64,000 nt of DNA, taken from Haemaphysalis longicornis. Taxonomy: Eukaryota; Arthropoda; Arachnida; Ixodida; Ixodidae. A program made the position numbers and the translations under genes. Position 1 is the stretch's first letter, and each line of letters starts with the position of its first letter. A model generated the notes under the pieces. The model did not search any database and was not told where the DNA came from. It was given only the letters and a program-made list of their open reading frames with translations. The DNA is taken from the NCBI GenBank assembly GCA_013339765.2, contig CM023457.1, positions 45,186,144 to 45,250,143 on the forward strand, given 5' to 3'. Shown here one piece after another: positions 27,501-36,144 of this stretch.

Positions 27501-29623
27501 TCTGCAACTTTTTGTACATTCAGTATGCTTAGTTTCACTGAAAACGTGCGCCGCGCGCCCGCACCACCACCCAAAACAAAAACAAACTCATGGAGGAGAG
27601 AATTAACCTACTCATAGGAGGACGCCATATTGTTTGCTTGTGGGGCTGGTCGTCTTTACATGAGGCGCTGTCCCGGTTCACCAAGCCGCAGTTGAAATCC
27701 CGCGAATATGCACTGCTAGCATCTGCTGCTGGAACGGGCCCATCATCTATGCATTGTGAGGAGGTGTCCTTGCAGTTTTCTTTCTACAATTCTTCAAAGT
27801 CAAAAGCAAAATCTCCCACCTCCCCTCGCGGGAACCCCTGTGTAGATGCGACGCATAGGGGGTTCACGTTGCAGCGTTGGACAGCGGAGGAACGGCGCTG
27901 GAACGATGGAGCGGAGCGGCGCAGGCACCGCGTTTTATAGCGCGCATAACGGTGAGGGGACGCGCCGGCACCAGTGCGTCTGCCGCGGCTATGACGCAAC
28001 ACAATCCAACACAATCCACTTTAATCCAATCCAAGCCAATCCAATCGAATCCAATCCAATGCCCCTCGCGAGAGAGTGTTCGCTATCGGAGAGGAGAGGG
28101 GGTGAGCGGCGGAGAGCGCAGCTCACGCGGCGAGGAGAATGGGGGAGGGGCGGACGCCGACAACAACGCCGACGCCGGATGCAGGGACAAGGCGAGTGAA
28201 TGAGATGCAGTCGCATCTAAAAATGATGTTTTCGTGTTTAGTCTTGAACCCGCGTCATCGAACCTTAGTCGCGAGCGCGCATTCGCAGTAAATGCAAGCG
28301 CGAGCGGCTTCCAAGGTCATATATGCCGCAGTTCCCAGTCAGATAGAGAATAAGATAACGGCACCGCTACTGCCACGAGGGAGAGGGGGGCTTTGACGGC
28401 CTAGCAGCTATCTGCCAGTAATCATTTGAGTGGATACGCCCTGTACAGCAATACGTTTCGTGCCTGTATTCCCCCCCCCCCCCCCCTCGCTGTAACACGC
28501 TCCTTGTGTGCAGGTAAAAACAGATCACCATTGGTATGTTTGGTATCCGAATAAACACGACGTTACTGCGCGTCACTTCTTTCTAAACATTGTAATAAGC
28601 TTCCAATGATGCGGAAATATACGGGGCTATTTTTCTTGCCCTTTCGTGGTGTGTTGGAACAGATTCCGCAACAACGAATTTTAGCTTCAAGGAATTTTTT
28701 CCCACTTCCCGTCAATTTCATTCTAGCGGGTTTCGGTTGTATTTGGAAAACATTCCCGCTGAATTCATGTTTGTTAGTGGGTGCCGGCAGCTTGGGAGTG
28801 GCACGAGCTTTCGTTCTAGGGCATTGAATGCGGTATCGTAGAGGTTTTACTTAAAAAAAGAACTTATGGTGGACTTTCGTGCACCGACAGCAGTTCTAAG
28901 CATTTTCCGAACATGTTTCTCAATCCACTGTTTAGGGGGCAGCATCTGGAGATTTCCAGTTCCATCGCTGGAGGAAGATTCCATTAGAGATACGAACGGT
29001 GCTGGCGATGCCTTTGTTGGGGGTAAGTGAAAGCAGTGTGTGCTGAAATCTTGCAGTTCAGGAGAGTTAAATGAATGGAGTTCGCCTCATTACTTGAGCA
29101 ACTACCCAGGCAATCACCACACAGCTTTGGCGACCAATTTATGTCTTGTACATAAGAAGCCTACCAAATTTTGTTTGATTTAACGGTGATTTTCAGGAAT
29201 ATTGTAACTCTCAACGTTCGACACAACTGCATGTTTTTTTTTTTTCTATCGCCTCATTGCTTGGTTGTAGCATGTGAATCAAGTGACCAACGAACAGTAA
29301 TTGTTTTAAATGAGCCATAAAGGTGGTCACAGGACCATATTTACCAAAAGAACGCACACTCAGTATTTAAATATTAGGTGAAAGAGCCCGCTGTTTTCTT
29401 ACTGTAAAGTTCTCAGTCTGGCTGCACTTGTATATTCACAAAGGCGACACCACCGTAATCTCAATGTTTTTATGCTTCCCATCCATTTCCAGGTTTTCTG
29501 GCAATGCATGTTCAGGGCCGGTCTATCGAGACTTGTGTCCGCTGTGGAATCGCGGTGTCTGCAGAGGTCATCAAGAATCCGGGTTGCACACTGCCCGCTG
29601 GTAGTTTTGTGTTTGACGAGTGA
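1961..29623 (+). CDS. ADK: adenosine kinase, whole gene (11 exons)
   Basis: Adenosine kinase phosphorylates adenosine to AMP with ATP (PfkB/ribokinase family, purine salvage). Exons: 1961-1992 (tentative), 10218-10292, 14452-14505, 16279-16357, 18146-18321, 18873-18978, 19457-19627, 24445-24480, 24577-24691, 28936-29022, 29493-29623. All junctions are GT-AG, all phases match, and the sum is 1062 nt, or 353 residues plus stop, against about 345-362 in vertebrates. The order of motifs follows the family: FGLGHPMLD near residue 16, SGGTVPNTLR near 68, ATFVGCIGKDEFG, VDIIFGNEA near 223, and the catalytic anion-hole motif DTNGAGDAFVGG at 300-311 with the base Asp at 306. There are no internal stops. 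Some ligand-pocket positions depart from the usual residues (GNPLLD reads GHPMLD; GGSTQNS reads GGTVPNT), so it may be a diverged paralogue. Confidence 0.9.
3100..3455. other. homopolymer-stretched tract, probable sequencing artefact
   Basis: About 350 bases consist almost wholly of runs of 3-9 identical bases (G, C, T, A blocks), starting near a GGATCCCGGG word. No biological low-complexity class looks like this. The long open frames across it are meaningless. Confidence 0.85.
3477..5039 (+). repeat. segment duplicated from 380-1934 (copy 2)
   Basis: Same order of features as copy 1, including a second copy of MITE A (4201-4647). Diverges from copy 1 abruptly after GACGTC at about 5039. It follows directly after the homopolymer-stretched tract. 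Confidence 0.85.
4201..4647 (+). mobile_element. MITE family A, copy A2
   Basis: Nearly identical to A1, as it lies in the duplicated segment. TGACGTCA at 4369-4376. It should not be counted as an independent insertion. Confidence 0.85.
5500..5820 (-). CDS. unassigned open frame, possible terminal exon
   Basis: About 107 codons are open, ending TAG. There is no Met in the frame, so it could only be an internal or last exon with an acceptor upstream (a CAAGTAG-type site near 5840). The text has normal protein composition (SFVGELCVSLYTCFRERQYV; LLSDWLQYLQREW near the end). I do not recognise it. It lies inside intron 1 of adenosine kinase on the opposite strand. Confidence 0.25.
   Translation of the reverse strand: MNSRSWHSTCALAHIYATDSDKNQRSLAKSALNGAADSFVGELCVSLYTCFRERQYVLARHRQRLELDYKCCQALPYTKTSYQDVVKKLLSDWLQYLQREWKATSV
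6073..6408 (+). mobile_element. tRNA-derived SINE (type 2), with repeated tail
   Basis: Head at about 6190-6265 has TTAGCTGAGTTGG (A box) and GGTTCGAATCC (B box). The tail module CTTTCCTTCGCAGAAACTT with GGGGATTTCCCCTAA occurs both before (6073-6131) and after (6350-6408), a tandem arrangement. Confidence 0.75.
6500..6816 (-). mobile_element. hAT-type MITE, copy D3 (ADK intron 1)
   Basis: Reverse copy with both termini intact. Flanks GGCAACTG and GGTACCTG match at 6 of 8. Shares the interior words GCGCAGCCAT and CACAACCGGCGGCGG in inverse. Confidence 0.82.
6910..7354 (+). mobile_element. MITE family A, copy A3 (worn)
   Basis: Left end TTTAAGGAGCCATGG; the right end stops short at AACCCAACTTTAAG. 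Many small deletions. Octamers TGACGTCA at 7062-7069 and 7213-7220. Confidence 0.75.
7461..7994. mobile_element. Tigger-like MITE, copy C1
   Basis: Left end ACTGTATAAGCTTGTTAATT and right end TTCGAATTAACGAGCTTTTA are inverted relatives. Contains a GT run and a poly-G of about 16 at 7535-7552. In ADK intron 1. Confidence 0.7.
8985..9108 (+). mobile_element. tRNA-like SINE head
   Basis: TAGCTCAATGGG (A box) and GGCTCGAATCC (B box) about 50 bp apart. The acceptor stem does not pair convincingly, so not a working tRNA gene. A worn partial copy lies at about 8690-8740. Confidence 0.6.
10218..10292 (+). CDS. ADK: adenosine kinase exon 2
   Basis: Acceptor TATCTTCAG, donor AA/GTAAGC. It encodes KGMLFGLGHPMLDVSASVED and then EFLR, the first strand of the PfkB fold, ending in a Lys codon split after two bases. 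The Asp of the PMLD motif is the adenosine-ribose-binding residue of the family. The usual Asn of GNPLLD is His here. Confidence 0.9.
11585..11835 (+). repeat. minisatellite of GGTGGATTA-like units
   Basis: Worn repeats of 9-12 bp such as GGTGGATTAG, GGTTGATTAA and GGTGGATTTAG, most regular at 11740-11830. In ADK intron 2. Confidence 0.7.
12384..13152. mobile_element. possible MITE with TTAAAGGG ends
   Basis: TTAAAGGGGCCCTGCAGCAC at left and CAGTCCCTTTAAG at right are weak inverted matches. The style is like other MITEs here. Boundaries uncertain. Confidence 0.35.
13221..13415 (+). mobile_element. tRNA-derived SINE (type 1), fragment
   Basis: Has an A box (TGGCTCAGTGGC) and B box (GGGTTCGGTCCC), then the body words GACGGAGGC, GTGGTCAAAA and CCCTCTACGACGG shared with the copies at 45.5 and 61.5 kb. 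Confidence 0.8.
13844..13992. mobile_element. 149-bp hairpin element
   Basis: Outer arms TATAAAATTAAAGGAAGCT and AGCTTCCTTAATTTTTTTA, inner arms ATCTCACTTCTCT...GTCTCTGCCGC and GCGGCAGAGAC...AGAGAAGTGAGAT. In ADK intron 2. Confidence 0.8.
14158..14260 (+). mobile_element. tRNA-like SINE head
   Basis: TAGCTCAATCGG and GGTTCGATTCC are clear A and B boxes, with GGTGCCA after. Extra-long middle and no clean cloverleaf. Confidence 0.6.
14452..14505 (+). CDS. ADK: adenosine kinase exon 3
   Basis: This small exon of 54 nt lies between acceptor AACTACAG and donor CT/GTAAGT. It encodes YSLNPNDAVVADEKHRP plus two bases of a Leu codon. It aligns without gaps to the vertebrate segment YSLKPNDQILAEDKHKEL. 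Entering and leaving phases match exons 2 and 4. Confidence 0.88.
15637..16180. mobile_element. Tigger-like MITE, copy C2 (right end lost)
   Basis: Starts CAGTAAAAGCTCGTTAATTC and shares the interior GGCCACACTGCGCG and AGAACACAAAGAAGCCACCT with C1. Lies just upstream of ADK exon 4. Confidence 0.7.
16279..16357 (+). CDS. ADK: adenosine kinase exon 4
   Basis: Acceptor CGTTTCAG, donor CAA/GTGCGT. It encodes YTELVDKYNCEYTSGG followed by TVPNTLRVFQ. The di-glycine and the Asn (residue 74 here) are the substrate-binding loop of the family. The usual Ser-Thr-Gln or Ser-Val-Gln before the Asn is Thr-Val-Pro, a notable change. Confidence 0.88.
17005..17912. mobile_element. pogo/Tigger-like element
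   Basis: Terminal inverted repeats CAGTCAAACCCGGTTATAGC and CAGTCAAACCCGACCATAAC (inverse of the right end), flanked by TA on both sides, the pogo/mariner target. About 0.9 kb, so internally deleted. In ADK intron 4. Confidence 0.85.
17364..17627 (-). pseudogene. remnant of Tigger-type transposase C-terminus
   Basis: The minus frame has an acidic/Ser/Thr-rich stretch and then LNGVLSAVHVLR, stop, YFFDIEGH. This resembles the LxxLRxYxExxG tail of CENP-B/Tigger transposases. The in-frame stop and missing N-terminus and DDE core show it is dead. Confidence 0.5.
18146..18321 (+). CDS. ADK: adenosine kinase exon 5
   Basis: Acceptor CCAACCAAG after a long pyrimidine tract, donor CG/GTGGGT. It encodes CVVQTPEVATFVGCIGKDEF and onward through the lid region to LLTKRGKC, with the following Arg codon split across the junction. 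A hAT-type MITE begins 26 bp past the donor. Confidence 0.9.
18347..18747 (+). mobile_element. hAT-type MITE, copy D1 (ADK intron 5)
   Basis: Termini TAGCGTCACTAAATAA and its inverse TTATTTAGTGACGCTA are nearly exact. An exact 8-bp target duplication CCCAGCAG flanks it, which is diagnostic of hAT insertion. Contains a CT-rich microsatellite at about 18488-18590. Confidence 0.88.
18873..18978 (+). CDS. ADK: adenosine kinase exon 6
   Basis: Acceptor TCTCCTTCAG, donor TCG/GTGAGT. It encodes SLCTRLGAARLYSVDHL and continues to MEEASHYYAS. This aligns to the vertebrate SLIANLAAANCY...VCYIAG segment. The usual AAAN reads GAAR. Flanked on both sides by copies of the same hAT-type MITE. Confidence 0.87.
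19048..19381 (+). mobile_element. hAT-type MITE, copy D2 (ADK intron 6)
   Basis: Same termini and interior as D1. Flanks GTTGGAAC and GCTGGAAC match at 7 of 8 positions, again an 8-bp duplication. Lies between ADK exons 6 and 7. Confidence 0.85.
19457..19627 (+). CDS. ADK: adenosine kinase exon 7
   Basis: Acceptor CATCTCCAG, donor GCG/GTAAGT; exactly 57 codons in phase 0. It begins GFLLNGSLEIMLTVARHAS and ends FPCVDIIFGNEA. The last motif is a family signature (vertebrate YVDILFGNETEA). Confidence 0.93.
20861..21256. mobile_element. element with AAGTGCGAATGCAC termini and internal 62-bp repeat
   Basis: The 14-bp ends at 20863-20876 and 21243-21256 are exact inverse complements. Inside, 20991-21052 and 21140-21201 are direct repeats of 62 bp with one difference (CTCAGTGACTGCGGGTGTTG is shared). 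Confidence 0.75.
21857..22205. mobile_element. element with about 120-bp terminal inverted repeats
   Basis: Left arm CAGTGCGGTCCACC, right arm GGACCACACTG. Arms include ACCGGAGAGCGCGTGGCC against GGCCACGCGCTCGCCGGT, and CGGAGACAGCCGGC against GCCGGCTGTCTCCG. GC-rich; in ADK intron 7. Non-coding despite long open frames. Confidence 0.85.
22728..22757. repeat. poly-T then poly-G tract
   Basis: About 14 T followed by about 12 G, with further GGGG groups to 22855 on the + strand, so the stretch could form G-quadruplexes. Confidence 0.7.
23650..24250 (+). mobile_element. MITE family B, copy B1
   Basis: Starts TTAAAGCCGTTCCACTCAATG and ends GAGCCCCTAAAGTGCTCTTCACTTAA. In better copies the words AAGTGCAGAGCA and TGCTCTGCACTT near the two ends are exact inverse complements. 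Non-coding. Confidence 0.75.
24445..24480 (+). CDS. ADK: adenosine kinase exon 8 (micro-exon)
   Basis: A 36-nt exon between TTTTGCCAG and GAG/GTGAGC. It encodes EAREFADVHSFE, aligned to the vertebrate EAATFAREQGFE, and bridges FGNEA of exon 7 and the TKDI start of exon 9 in phase 0. Confidence 0.88.
24577..24691 (+). CDS. ADK: adenosine kinase exon 9
   Basis: Acceptor TTACTTTTCAG, donor CAAG/GTATGC. It encodes TKDITEIADLMGKF and later ERMVVITQGTDDVIVAQ, the strand and TQG loop that precede the ATP site. It leaves in phase 1. The preceding intron is only 96 bp. Confidence 0.92.
25650..26173 (+). mobile_element. MITE family B, copy B2
   Basis: Same start, interior and end as B1, with a C-rich run at about 25780-25795. 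In ADK intron 9. Confidence 0.78.
26562..26591. repeat. 30-bp perfect palindrome centred on CACGTG
   Basis: CTTTCCCGCAACCAC is followed at once by its exact inverse complement. The centre is a canonical E-box. In ADK intron 9. Confidence 0.9.
26970..27305. mobile_element. related element with AGCCACTAAATAA termini
   Basis: Both ends carry TTATTTAGTGGCTC or its inverse, and the interior again has GTCACTAAATA and TTATTTAGTGA words. Looks like a relative of the hAT-type MITE, possibly composite. In ADK intron 9. Confidence 0.5.
27841..28222. mobile_element. short element with TAGATGCGAC termini
   Basis: GTAGATGCGACG at left and GTCGCATCTAAA at right. Interior holds an AATCC-type simple repeat (28007-28058) and purine-rich sequence. 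Confidence 0.55.
28936..29022 (+). CDS. ADK: adenosine kinase exon 10 (catalytic motif)
   Basis: Acceptor CTGTTTAG, donor GGG G/GTAAGT. It carries DSIRDTNGAGDAFVGG, the PfkB second signature, with the catalytic Asp in GAGD. The segment aligns to the vertebrate protein without gaps. Confidence 0.94.
29493..29623 (+). CDS. ADK: adenosine kinase exon 11 (C-terminus and stop)
   Basis: Acceptor CCATTTCCAG. It encodes FLAMHVQGRSIETCVRCGIA, VSAEVIKNPGCTLP and the tail to TGA at 29621-29623. The CTLP near the end matches the CTFP of vertebrate ADK. No polyadenylation site can be fixed with confidence; AATAAA-like words occur at about 29881 and 30290. Confidence 0.92.
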
Positions 29624-31226
29624 TCACGTTTTGACGAGTGACGAGTTCCACGAGTTTGACTTGTGATCACGATCACGAGTGATCGTGATTGATCGTTTGA
29701 TTTTAGCTAGGCGATGACACCCACAATGTCCTCGCTAACAGGATTCCAGTGCACCTCTCAGTGCAAAGGGGCTACTGAAACATTCTCACGTTTCTTCCCG
29801 GCAGGTCAGTTTTGATGATTAAAGAAATGCCTTTAAATATTTTCGCACGAAAGAAATTTTTTTTTAACATAATCATGCAAAAATAAAAGCAGTGATTATT
29901 GTTCCCATTTCTCAGTCTTGCATTCTTAGTCTCCGTCCCAACGTAGAAGTGCTTTCTCAGACAAACCTCTGTCTTTCCTTTTATCATACTTTATACGTCT
30001 GACTTCAGATAATTTCAGTTGTGACAACTTAAGGCCATGCAGTTGTTGCCACACCAGGGGTATATTTTTTGAACAAAATGAAAGTTCAGGGGTGGCCCAT
30101 TGGAAACAGTGTGCGGGGTGTGATCGATTGTGGTTGAAAAGTGATGCGCAATGAGCCAGTCACGAACAATCTTGTTAATCTTTTAATATGGTTTAAATAA
30201 ACTTTTAATCTGGACTTGTTAAAAGTTCAATCTGGTCTGTATATATCCAAATGTATGTTGTAAATGAATCTGCAGTAAAAGAAATTTAATAAATGGCACA
30301 GACAAGAGTACGAACCAAACATCGCGATTTGGTATGTTGCATATGAACATCCGTTATAAACAGATCTGTTGTAACGAAATTGCATTGCACTATTACGTTG
30401 CTATTGAAGTCAGTGTAAATGCACGTTTTTGTTGCCATGCCTGCTTTTTAAAGCATTGAGAGTGGTCATTTGGGAGAACACTACTTTTGCGGCAGCTGCT
30501 TTCGACAGCTACTAGTTCCTACAAAGGGTATCGAGATTTGTCAAGTTTGGGTAGTACATACTCATTGACATTCAAGGCTGGCTGTGCACAAAAAATTCAC
30601 ATTTAAAAAAAAATGCTTCCCCTATGGTTCAGAGAAGCGAACCCGTTGTCCAAGTTGTGTTTCTCCATTTACTGTACAACTTCGTAGACAGATATTAATG
30701 AAGTGCAAAAAAAATCATGTTTAGAATGTATTATCCAGATGTATTGCAGAAGTGCAGAAATGACACAGTGACTGAGCTTTCTTCGCATAATTGCAGGCAA
30801 AAACAGATCAGCAAAGAATGCATTAGTGGGATTATACAGCATATAACTGACAGTGCCCGCCTTTTCAGTGATGTATCAAGTAAAAGATGCTAAGTTGTAC
30901 AGAAAACCAGCAGGGAATAAAGATAACTGACTCGGACGTTTTAACAAAAAACATTTTATTAAAACTTTATTTGGCACATTGGCTTTGAAGGTTAACAAGA
31001 CCAGAGGTACAACGTGCCCAAAAACATTCCCAACACGCTGAAAACGAATGCCGCCTGAATGCGCTAAAACGGGCTTGTTCTTTACTGTGTTCATGGAATT
31101 ATGCTTAGTTATCACAGATGCAGTTCTGTATTGCACAGACGTTAAATCTTGCGGAATTAGTTAGAGCTGAGACCATATGCCCGTTTCAACATGTTTGCAT
31201 GCCCTGTTCAGTTTTTCCCCGCTAGT

Positions 31227-31930
31227 TACCGTATTTAGTCGCGTAATGAACGCACTCGCATAACGAACGCACTTCCAATTTCAGTCGTCAAAATGAGGTT
31301 TCTTTTTTCCCCGCATAATAAACGCACCCCCAACTTATCAGCCCTGCAGTCCCACGAATGGCCTTACTGTAGTAGTGCTTTCCCACTTTACTCGCTCCCG
31401 CTGATGATGATCGTGCACTGCAACCTAGAGCCCTCTCTTCGAAGTAAAAACGAACAAACACTCCGGCGCAGTGTTGTCATGGGACAGCCAATCACAACGC
31501 TCAGTCAGATCAGCCCACTGAGCATCTGCCCTACTTTTTTCATGATAGCATTGTTACTTGCTTGCTTTTCCGCTCGTCTTTCACTTTTCAGTCGGCGATG
31601 GGCCGAAATGTCGGTTACACGGCCAGTTTTAAGTTAAAGGTTGTGAAGTATGCAGTTAAGCATGGGAACCGTGCTCAGAATTGACGAAGTGAAGCCTTGA
31701 CAAACGAGGACGAGTGTAGTTCAATAAAAACGCTCTGTGTTTGCCAATTGTGTACGCGTATATTTACTGCGAAAGGTAGGTTATCTAACGCAATATTTTG
31801 TTTCGTGGTGGCCTTCTTTCGTCACTCTTGAAGAGTTTCCGGAAAATTACCCCGCATAATAAACGCACCCCCAACTTTTCTTCGGTTTTTCTGGAAAAAA
31901 AGTGCGTTCATTATGCGAGTAAATACGGTA
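31227..31930 (+). mobile_element. pogo/Tigger-like element with retained transposase start
   Basis: Termini TACCGTATTTAGTCGCGTAA and TACCGTATTTACTCGCATAA (inverse of right end) agree over about 29 bp with two differences. About 0.7 kb. The interior holds a truncated transposase N-terminus. Confidence 0.85.
31598..31684 (+). pseudogene. truncated pogo/Tigger transposase N-terminus
   Basis: Twenty-eight codons from ATG to TGA, with YTASFKLKVVKYAVKHGN, the first helix of the DNA-binding domain of this transposase group. The rest is missing. Confidence 0.7.
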
Positions 31931-34082
31931 AATTGTTTGTTAGTGGTCTGTAAAGGCAGGTTAAAAAAAAAAAAAACACGAGAAAACAAAGTGAAATTTC
32001 ATTATTGAACTTCTTATGACTGGCTCTAGGTCATATGTTCATATTGTGAAATTAGGGGCAGCTAATAATTGAAGTCACCCCAGTACACAATTCCTGAACA
32101 AAGCCTGTGGTTTCAATTACATCCACCAAAATTTGTCGTTAAATGCGTTGGCATTTGCTGCCAACATTAGGCACCTCTTGGATGTTCGAGCTCACGCCAG
32201 AAACTTGGCCGGAAAGATCCTGAGTTTAAGCAGTAATACCTTCAATAGAAAATTTTGGCAGCAAATACTTCCTATCTCAATCCAGGCTCAGGTTTCTTTC
32301 AACCAGACGTACAAGTTTTAATTTTCAGCTGTTCCCAGTGTCGCGCAACGCAACCACGCGCCCTAAAAATGAACAATGTAAAACTCATAACCTTAACTTT
32401 TGGTAAGCTTTCATAGTTCTTCTAAAACATTTCAGATAGATTAGCTGAAAACACCTCAAACAATAATGTGCGTCCAATGCCAAAGGCACAGGTACGGAGC
32501 AGGAATAAGATAGGAGGCGAAACTAGGCTTCCTAGCGCGGTCAGATAATGTCACAAGTGCTCGTCATAGGTTAAGCTAGCGGCATCTGCCGGGGGTGAAG
32601 AAACTGCGCGGCCGCCGCAATCGGCATTTCACTGCTCAGCCGCGGAATAAATGCGGCCGCTATCACTTCGTCCATCAGGTGCCGCTACCCCCTCCTTCGC
32701 CGTTGCAGCTACGAAGCTTTGCAGTCCGCCTTGGTTTTCATTGTGACATTATCTGGTCACTCTCCCGTGTTTTCTGCAATGGGCCGTTTCGCCTCCTATA
32801 TAATGTTGCTCCGTGGCCACAGGGCAAAACATATTTTCGCAAATTTTGTACTGCTTGTTTTTGGCAGCCTCATCACTGCGGTGAATGGTATTGTGACTCC
32901 ACATTGTGAATAACACTGCTAACACCAGTCAAAATCTCATGGAGGGCGAAAAAAAAACTAAGAAAAAAGGAGCATATCTAGATTAATCCGCTAATCCGAA
33001 GGTGTGTACATAATGTGTGCTTAAGTAGTGAACAGCATACTTTGTATTAGCCCCCGCACATTTTTCCAACTTGAATACACACTAGCAAACCATGCAGGAC
33101 ATAAAATAGTGCCACGTTAAAACAGCAATAAAAAACTGAGCAACAAAAAGATGAATCTAAAGAAAGTTGTAAACTCTAAACCACTTCACGTTAATAAGAA
33201 CACTACATTTCTCTTCAACATTAACATTTGTAAATTGATTTTCTACGTACATATTGCACTCACTGTGAGTGATATATCACTGTGGCATTATTAGGCTATT
33301 CACCAACGCACAAACCTATATGGTAACAATTGTTCTGCAAAATGTTGGTGTCGCAGCATAAACTGGCACAAAACACACCTAGCGAGTAACAAGAACAGAC
33401 TTGCTGGCACATTACACTGCCTAGAAGAAAAAAAAAACTAGCATCACAGAGGACTTCAAAATACAAACTGTTTTAAATTCCATCGATTAGGTTCAGACAA
33501 GTACTAATGACATAATTTGAAATTCCTCGCTTTGCACAATTACCAAACGCATCCAAACAAAACAATTTACTGCAAACAAACTCTTTCCTCAAAAGCTCAA
33601 ACCTGAAGAAAATGTCTTCGTATCTTGATAATATCACTTTGCACGGTGCTTAAAAAAAAGGCTAGAGGTGCAGTTTTCTTTGTTGCAAACACTACTAAGT
33701 TAAGAACAGCATACACTGCTACAGTGTTCACACAGTGTTACGGCTGTGACAACGTATTTATGACAGGTCGTAAAGGAATGGTGTACGAAAAGTAAATAAC
33801 CTTTCTTCTAACATCACATGCTCTGGGAACCACTGGAAATGACTAGTTTGCCAGCATGAAGCCAGCACTGTATTCTTTGAAGCTCTTTCATAGCAAAGAT
33901 CAAACTGAACCTCACTGCTCGAACATTCCAACAATCTTATCTATATAACCTCGATATAAGTGCAATAAAATAACAAAACTGCCATAACAGGGTTAATATG
34001 AGACTAAGGTGAGAAGACATTTGTATATTAATATTTTGATCAGGCAGCAGAACATGTAGAAGTACATTCCGTGGACACGCAC

Positions 34083-34599
34083 TTAAAGGAGCTATGAAGA
34101 CACAATACAACTCCGTTTAATTTGAAAGAACTAGAATTCAGTATCTCACTCAGCTCCATTACAGCCACAAAAGATGTTTTTTAACGAAAAAAAAGCAAGA
34201 AGTATTTAAAAACTTTCAAATTTTGCGCCTCAGTGACGTGTTATGAGCAACTGGAAGTGACGTCATACGGGCCAACAATAAAACATAATTTTCAGTGCGT
34301 TAACTGCACTTAGCATTCAGTGATGCGGTCAAATGGATCTAGAGGCCCCATTACAGACGTCCATTCACGCGTCGTCGCGACAGGTCAGTTAGGCGGCCGC
34401 CAATCACACAAACAAGGTTCCGTGACGTCATAGGAAAGTTGCGGGAAATCAGCGAGGGGGTTGCGACTGCTTCACACGTTTTCTTTAATATCTCCGTTAT
34501 TTGTTCGAAGGTTGCGATGATATTGGTATCATTGTTATCGGGACTCAGCAGTCTTTCTAATAAACCCAACTTGTATTTTGTCTTCATGGCTCCTTTAAA
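34083..34599 (+). mobile_element. MITE family A, copy A4
   Basis: Complete, with both inverted termini flanked by TTAA-like words. Octamers TGACGTCA at 34258-34265 and 34423-34430. It lies between the ADK and XKR genes, downstream of the XKR stop codon. Confidence 0.85.
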
Positions 34600-35443
34600 T
34601 TGATCATTGGGCTTATCGCAAACTTCAACTTAGCTTGCGATTGAAGCTTGTAACTTAACGGGCATTCCAGGGACCCACCACTCAAGTGAAGCTTGTATAA
34701 CGGTGAAAGATCCAAAACTCGCGTTGCGCGCTAAGTCTAGCTTCACATTATTGTGCGGTCAGACATGCATAGCTTACGCAAATCTATTCTAGTCACCAGG
34801 AGACGCTGTGAATGAAAAAGAACAAAGCAAGCTCTTGTTGCAATGAAAGCCCATACTTCAGACATGTAGATTAAACACCGTTACCTTAACTAACAGCGTA
34901 CAACCAGAGAGATGCAAAGGTCAGTTCATCACACAGATTGGCACAGTTTACAGCTTACAACAAGCAAGAAAGCTCATCCAGCAGTCTGCATTCTCTTGAC
35001 GACCCTTGCGATACTTCCATTCTGGCAGTCAGCCATGCGAGGTGCAAATTAATCTCAAATTAATCTCAGACCTCACAAACCCCAGCTTCTTTATCACACG
35101 TCTGTTCAATGCCCAGAACGCAATGTGCGCGAACACTTGTCGGCTCACTGCTAAGGCCCAGAGGGTAATGGGTATGTTATCTAACATGTAAGAACGGATA
35201 CAAATTTTGTGAGTGGTTTCAGACAAAGACTTAATTAAATGCTGAAGATAAAGCAAGGCCTTTCCTTAATGGCCACAACGCATGGCTTAGTAACACACCA
35301 GGGGCGAAATTCTGAGTTGTGCCCATTTAAATTGTTCCAAATCATGACATACCGTATTTATTCGGATATAAGGCGAGGTTTTTTTTTCAAAATTCGTAGT
35401 CTCGTCATACCCTGCCTTATATTCTCTGAAGCTCAGTATACAT

Positions 35444-35502
<59 letters not shown>
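35444..35502. repeat. CA then TA microsatellite
   Basis: About 12 CA units run straight into about 17 TA units. Confidence 0.95.
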
Positions 35503-35504
<2 letters not shown>

Positions 35505-35875
35505 GCGATTCTTTTTTATTCCAAAGTATACCCTCCCCTTATAATCGAAAAAATATGTTCTGGAGGCATGACATGCACAGGAACCAACTTTTGTGTTTTA
35601 CGTCACGTTCCTGTTTTCTGCGTTCAGTTTAGAGCGGCACATTAAAACAGACAAATCTCGGAATTCCGCCCCAGGAAACTTTTTTACTCAACCACACAAA
35701 AATTTGGCTGCACACACAACTATCGGGAAAGACAAAAAAGATGCAAAATGTTACTCAAACCAAGATTTCAAATGCTCAAGCCAGTAACCACACCGAAAAG
35801 GTAAACTATTCTCCTACCTAATACAAGAGAAAGAAAAGTTTCGAAGCATGACACCAGCTCCTGCTAAAAGCAAAC

Positions 35876-35932
35876 AAACACGACCAAACAAAAACAAACA
35901 AACAAAAACAAACAAACAAACAAACAAACAAA
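35876..35932. repeat. AAAC microsatellite
   Basis: Runs of CAAA/AAAC units with a few interruptions. Confidence 0.9.
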
Positions 35933-36144
35933 CGACTGAAGTCTGCTGGTTCTAGTAAAAGCTTTCTTTAAAATTAAGGAGGCCCATAACATAACTCCAG
36001 CAGTTATGTTCATGCAGAAACATTGCTTTTAAGGCGACACAAGTTTTAACTACGCCCCGACCAAATGCACATAGCGGCACATACAATAACACTTCGAACA
36101 CAACACCTTACATTTCAAGACATTTCCCGTCCCTTCTTAACACT

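Larger units (their letters stand above)
29624..36144. other. gap between convergent ADK and XKR genes
   Basis: Contains the pogo-like element (31227-31930), MITE A4 and two microsatellites. It should also hold both 3' UTRs; an A/T-rich zone with inverse AATAAA words near 30950-30980 could be the XKR 3' end, but this is not firm. No further coding sequence seen. Confidence 0.5.

Noticed and set aside
35444..35502. CA/TA repeat read as a regulatory or structured RNA element
   Set aside because: Ordinary compound microsatellite; no other support.
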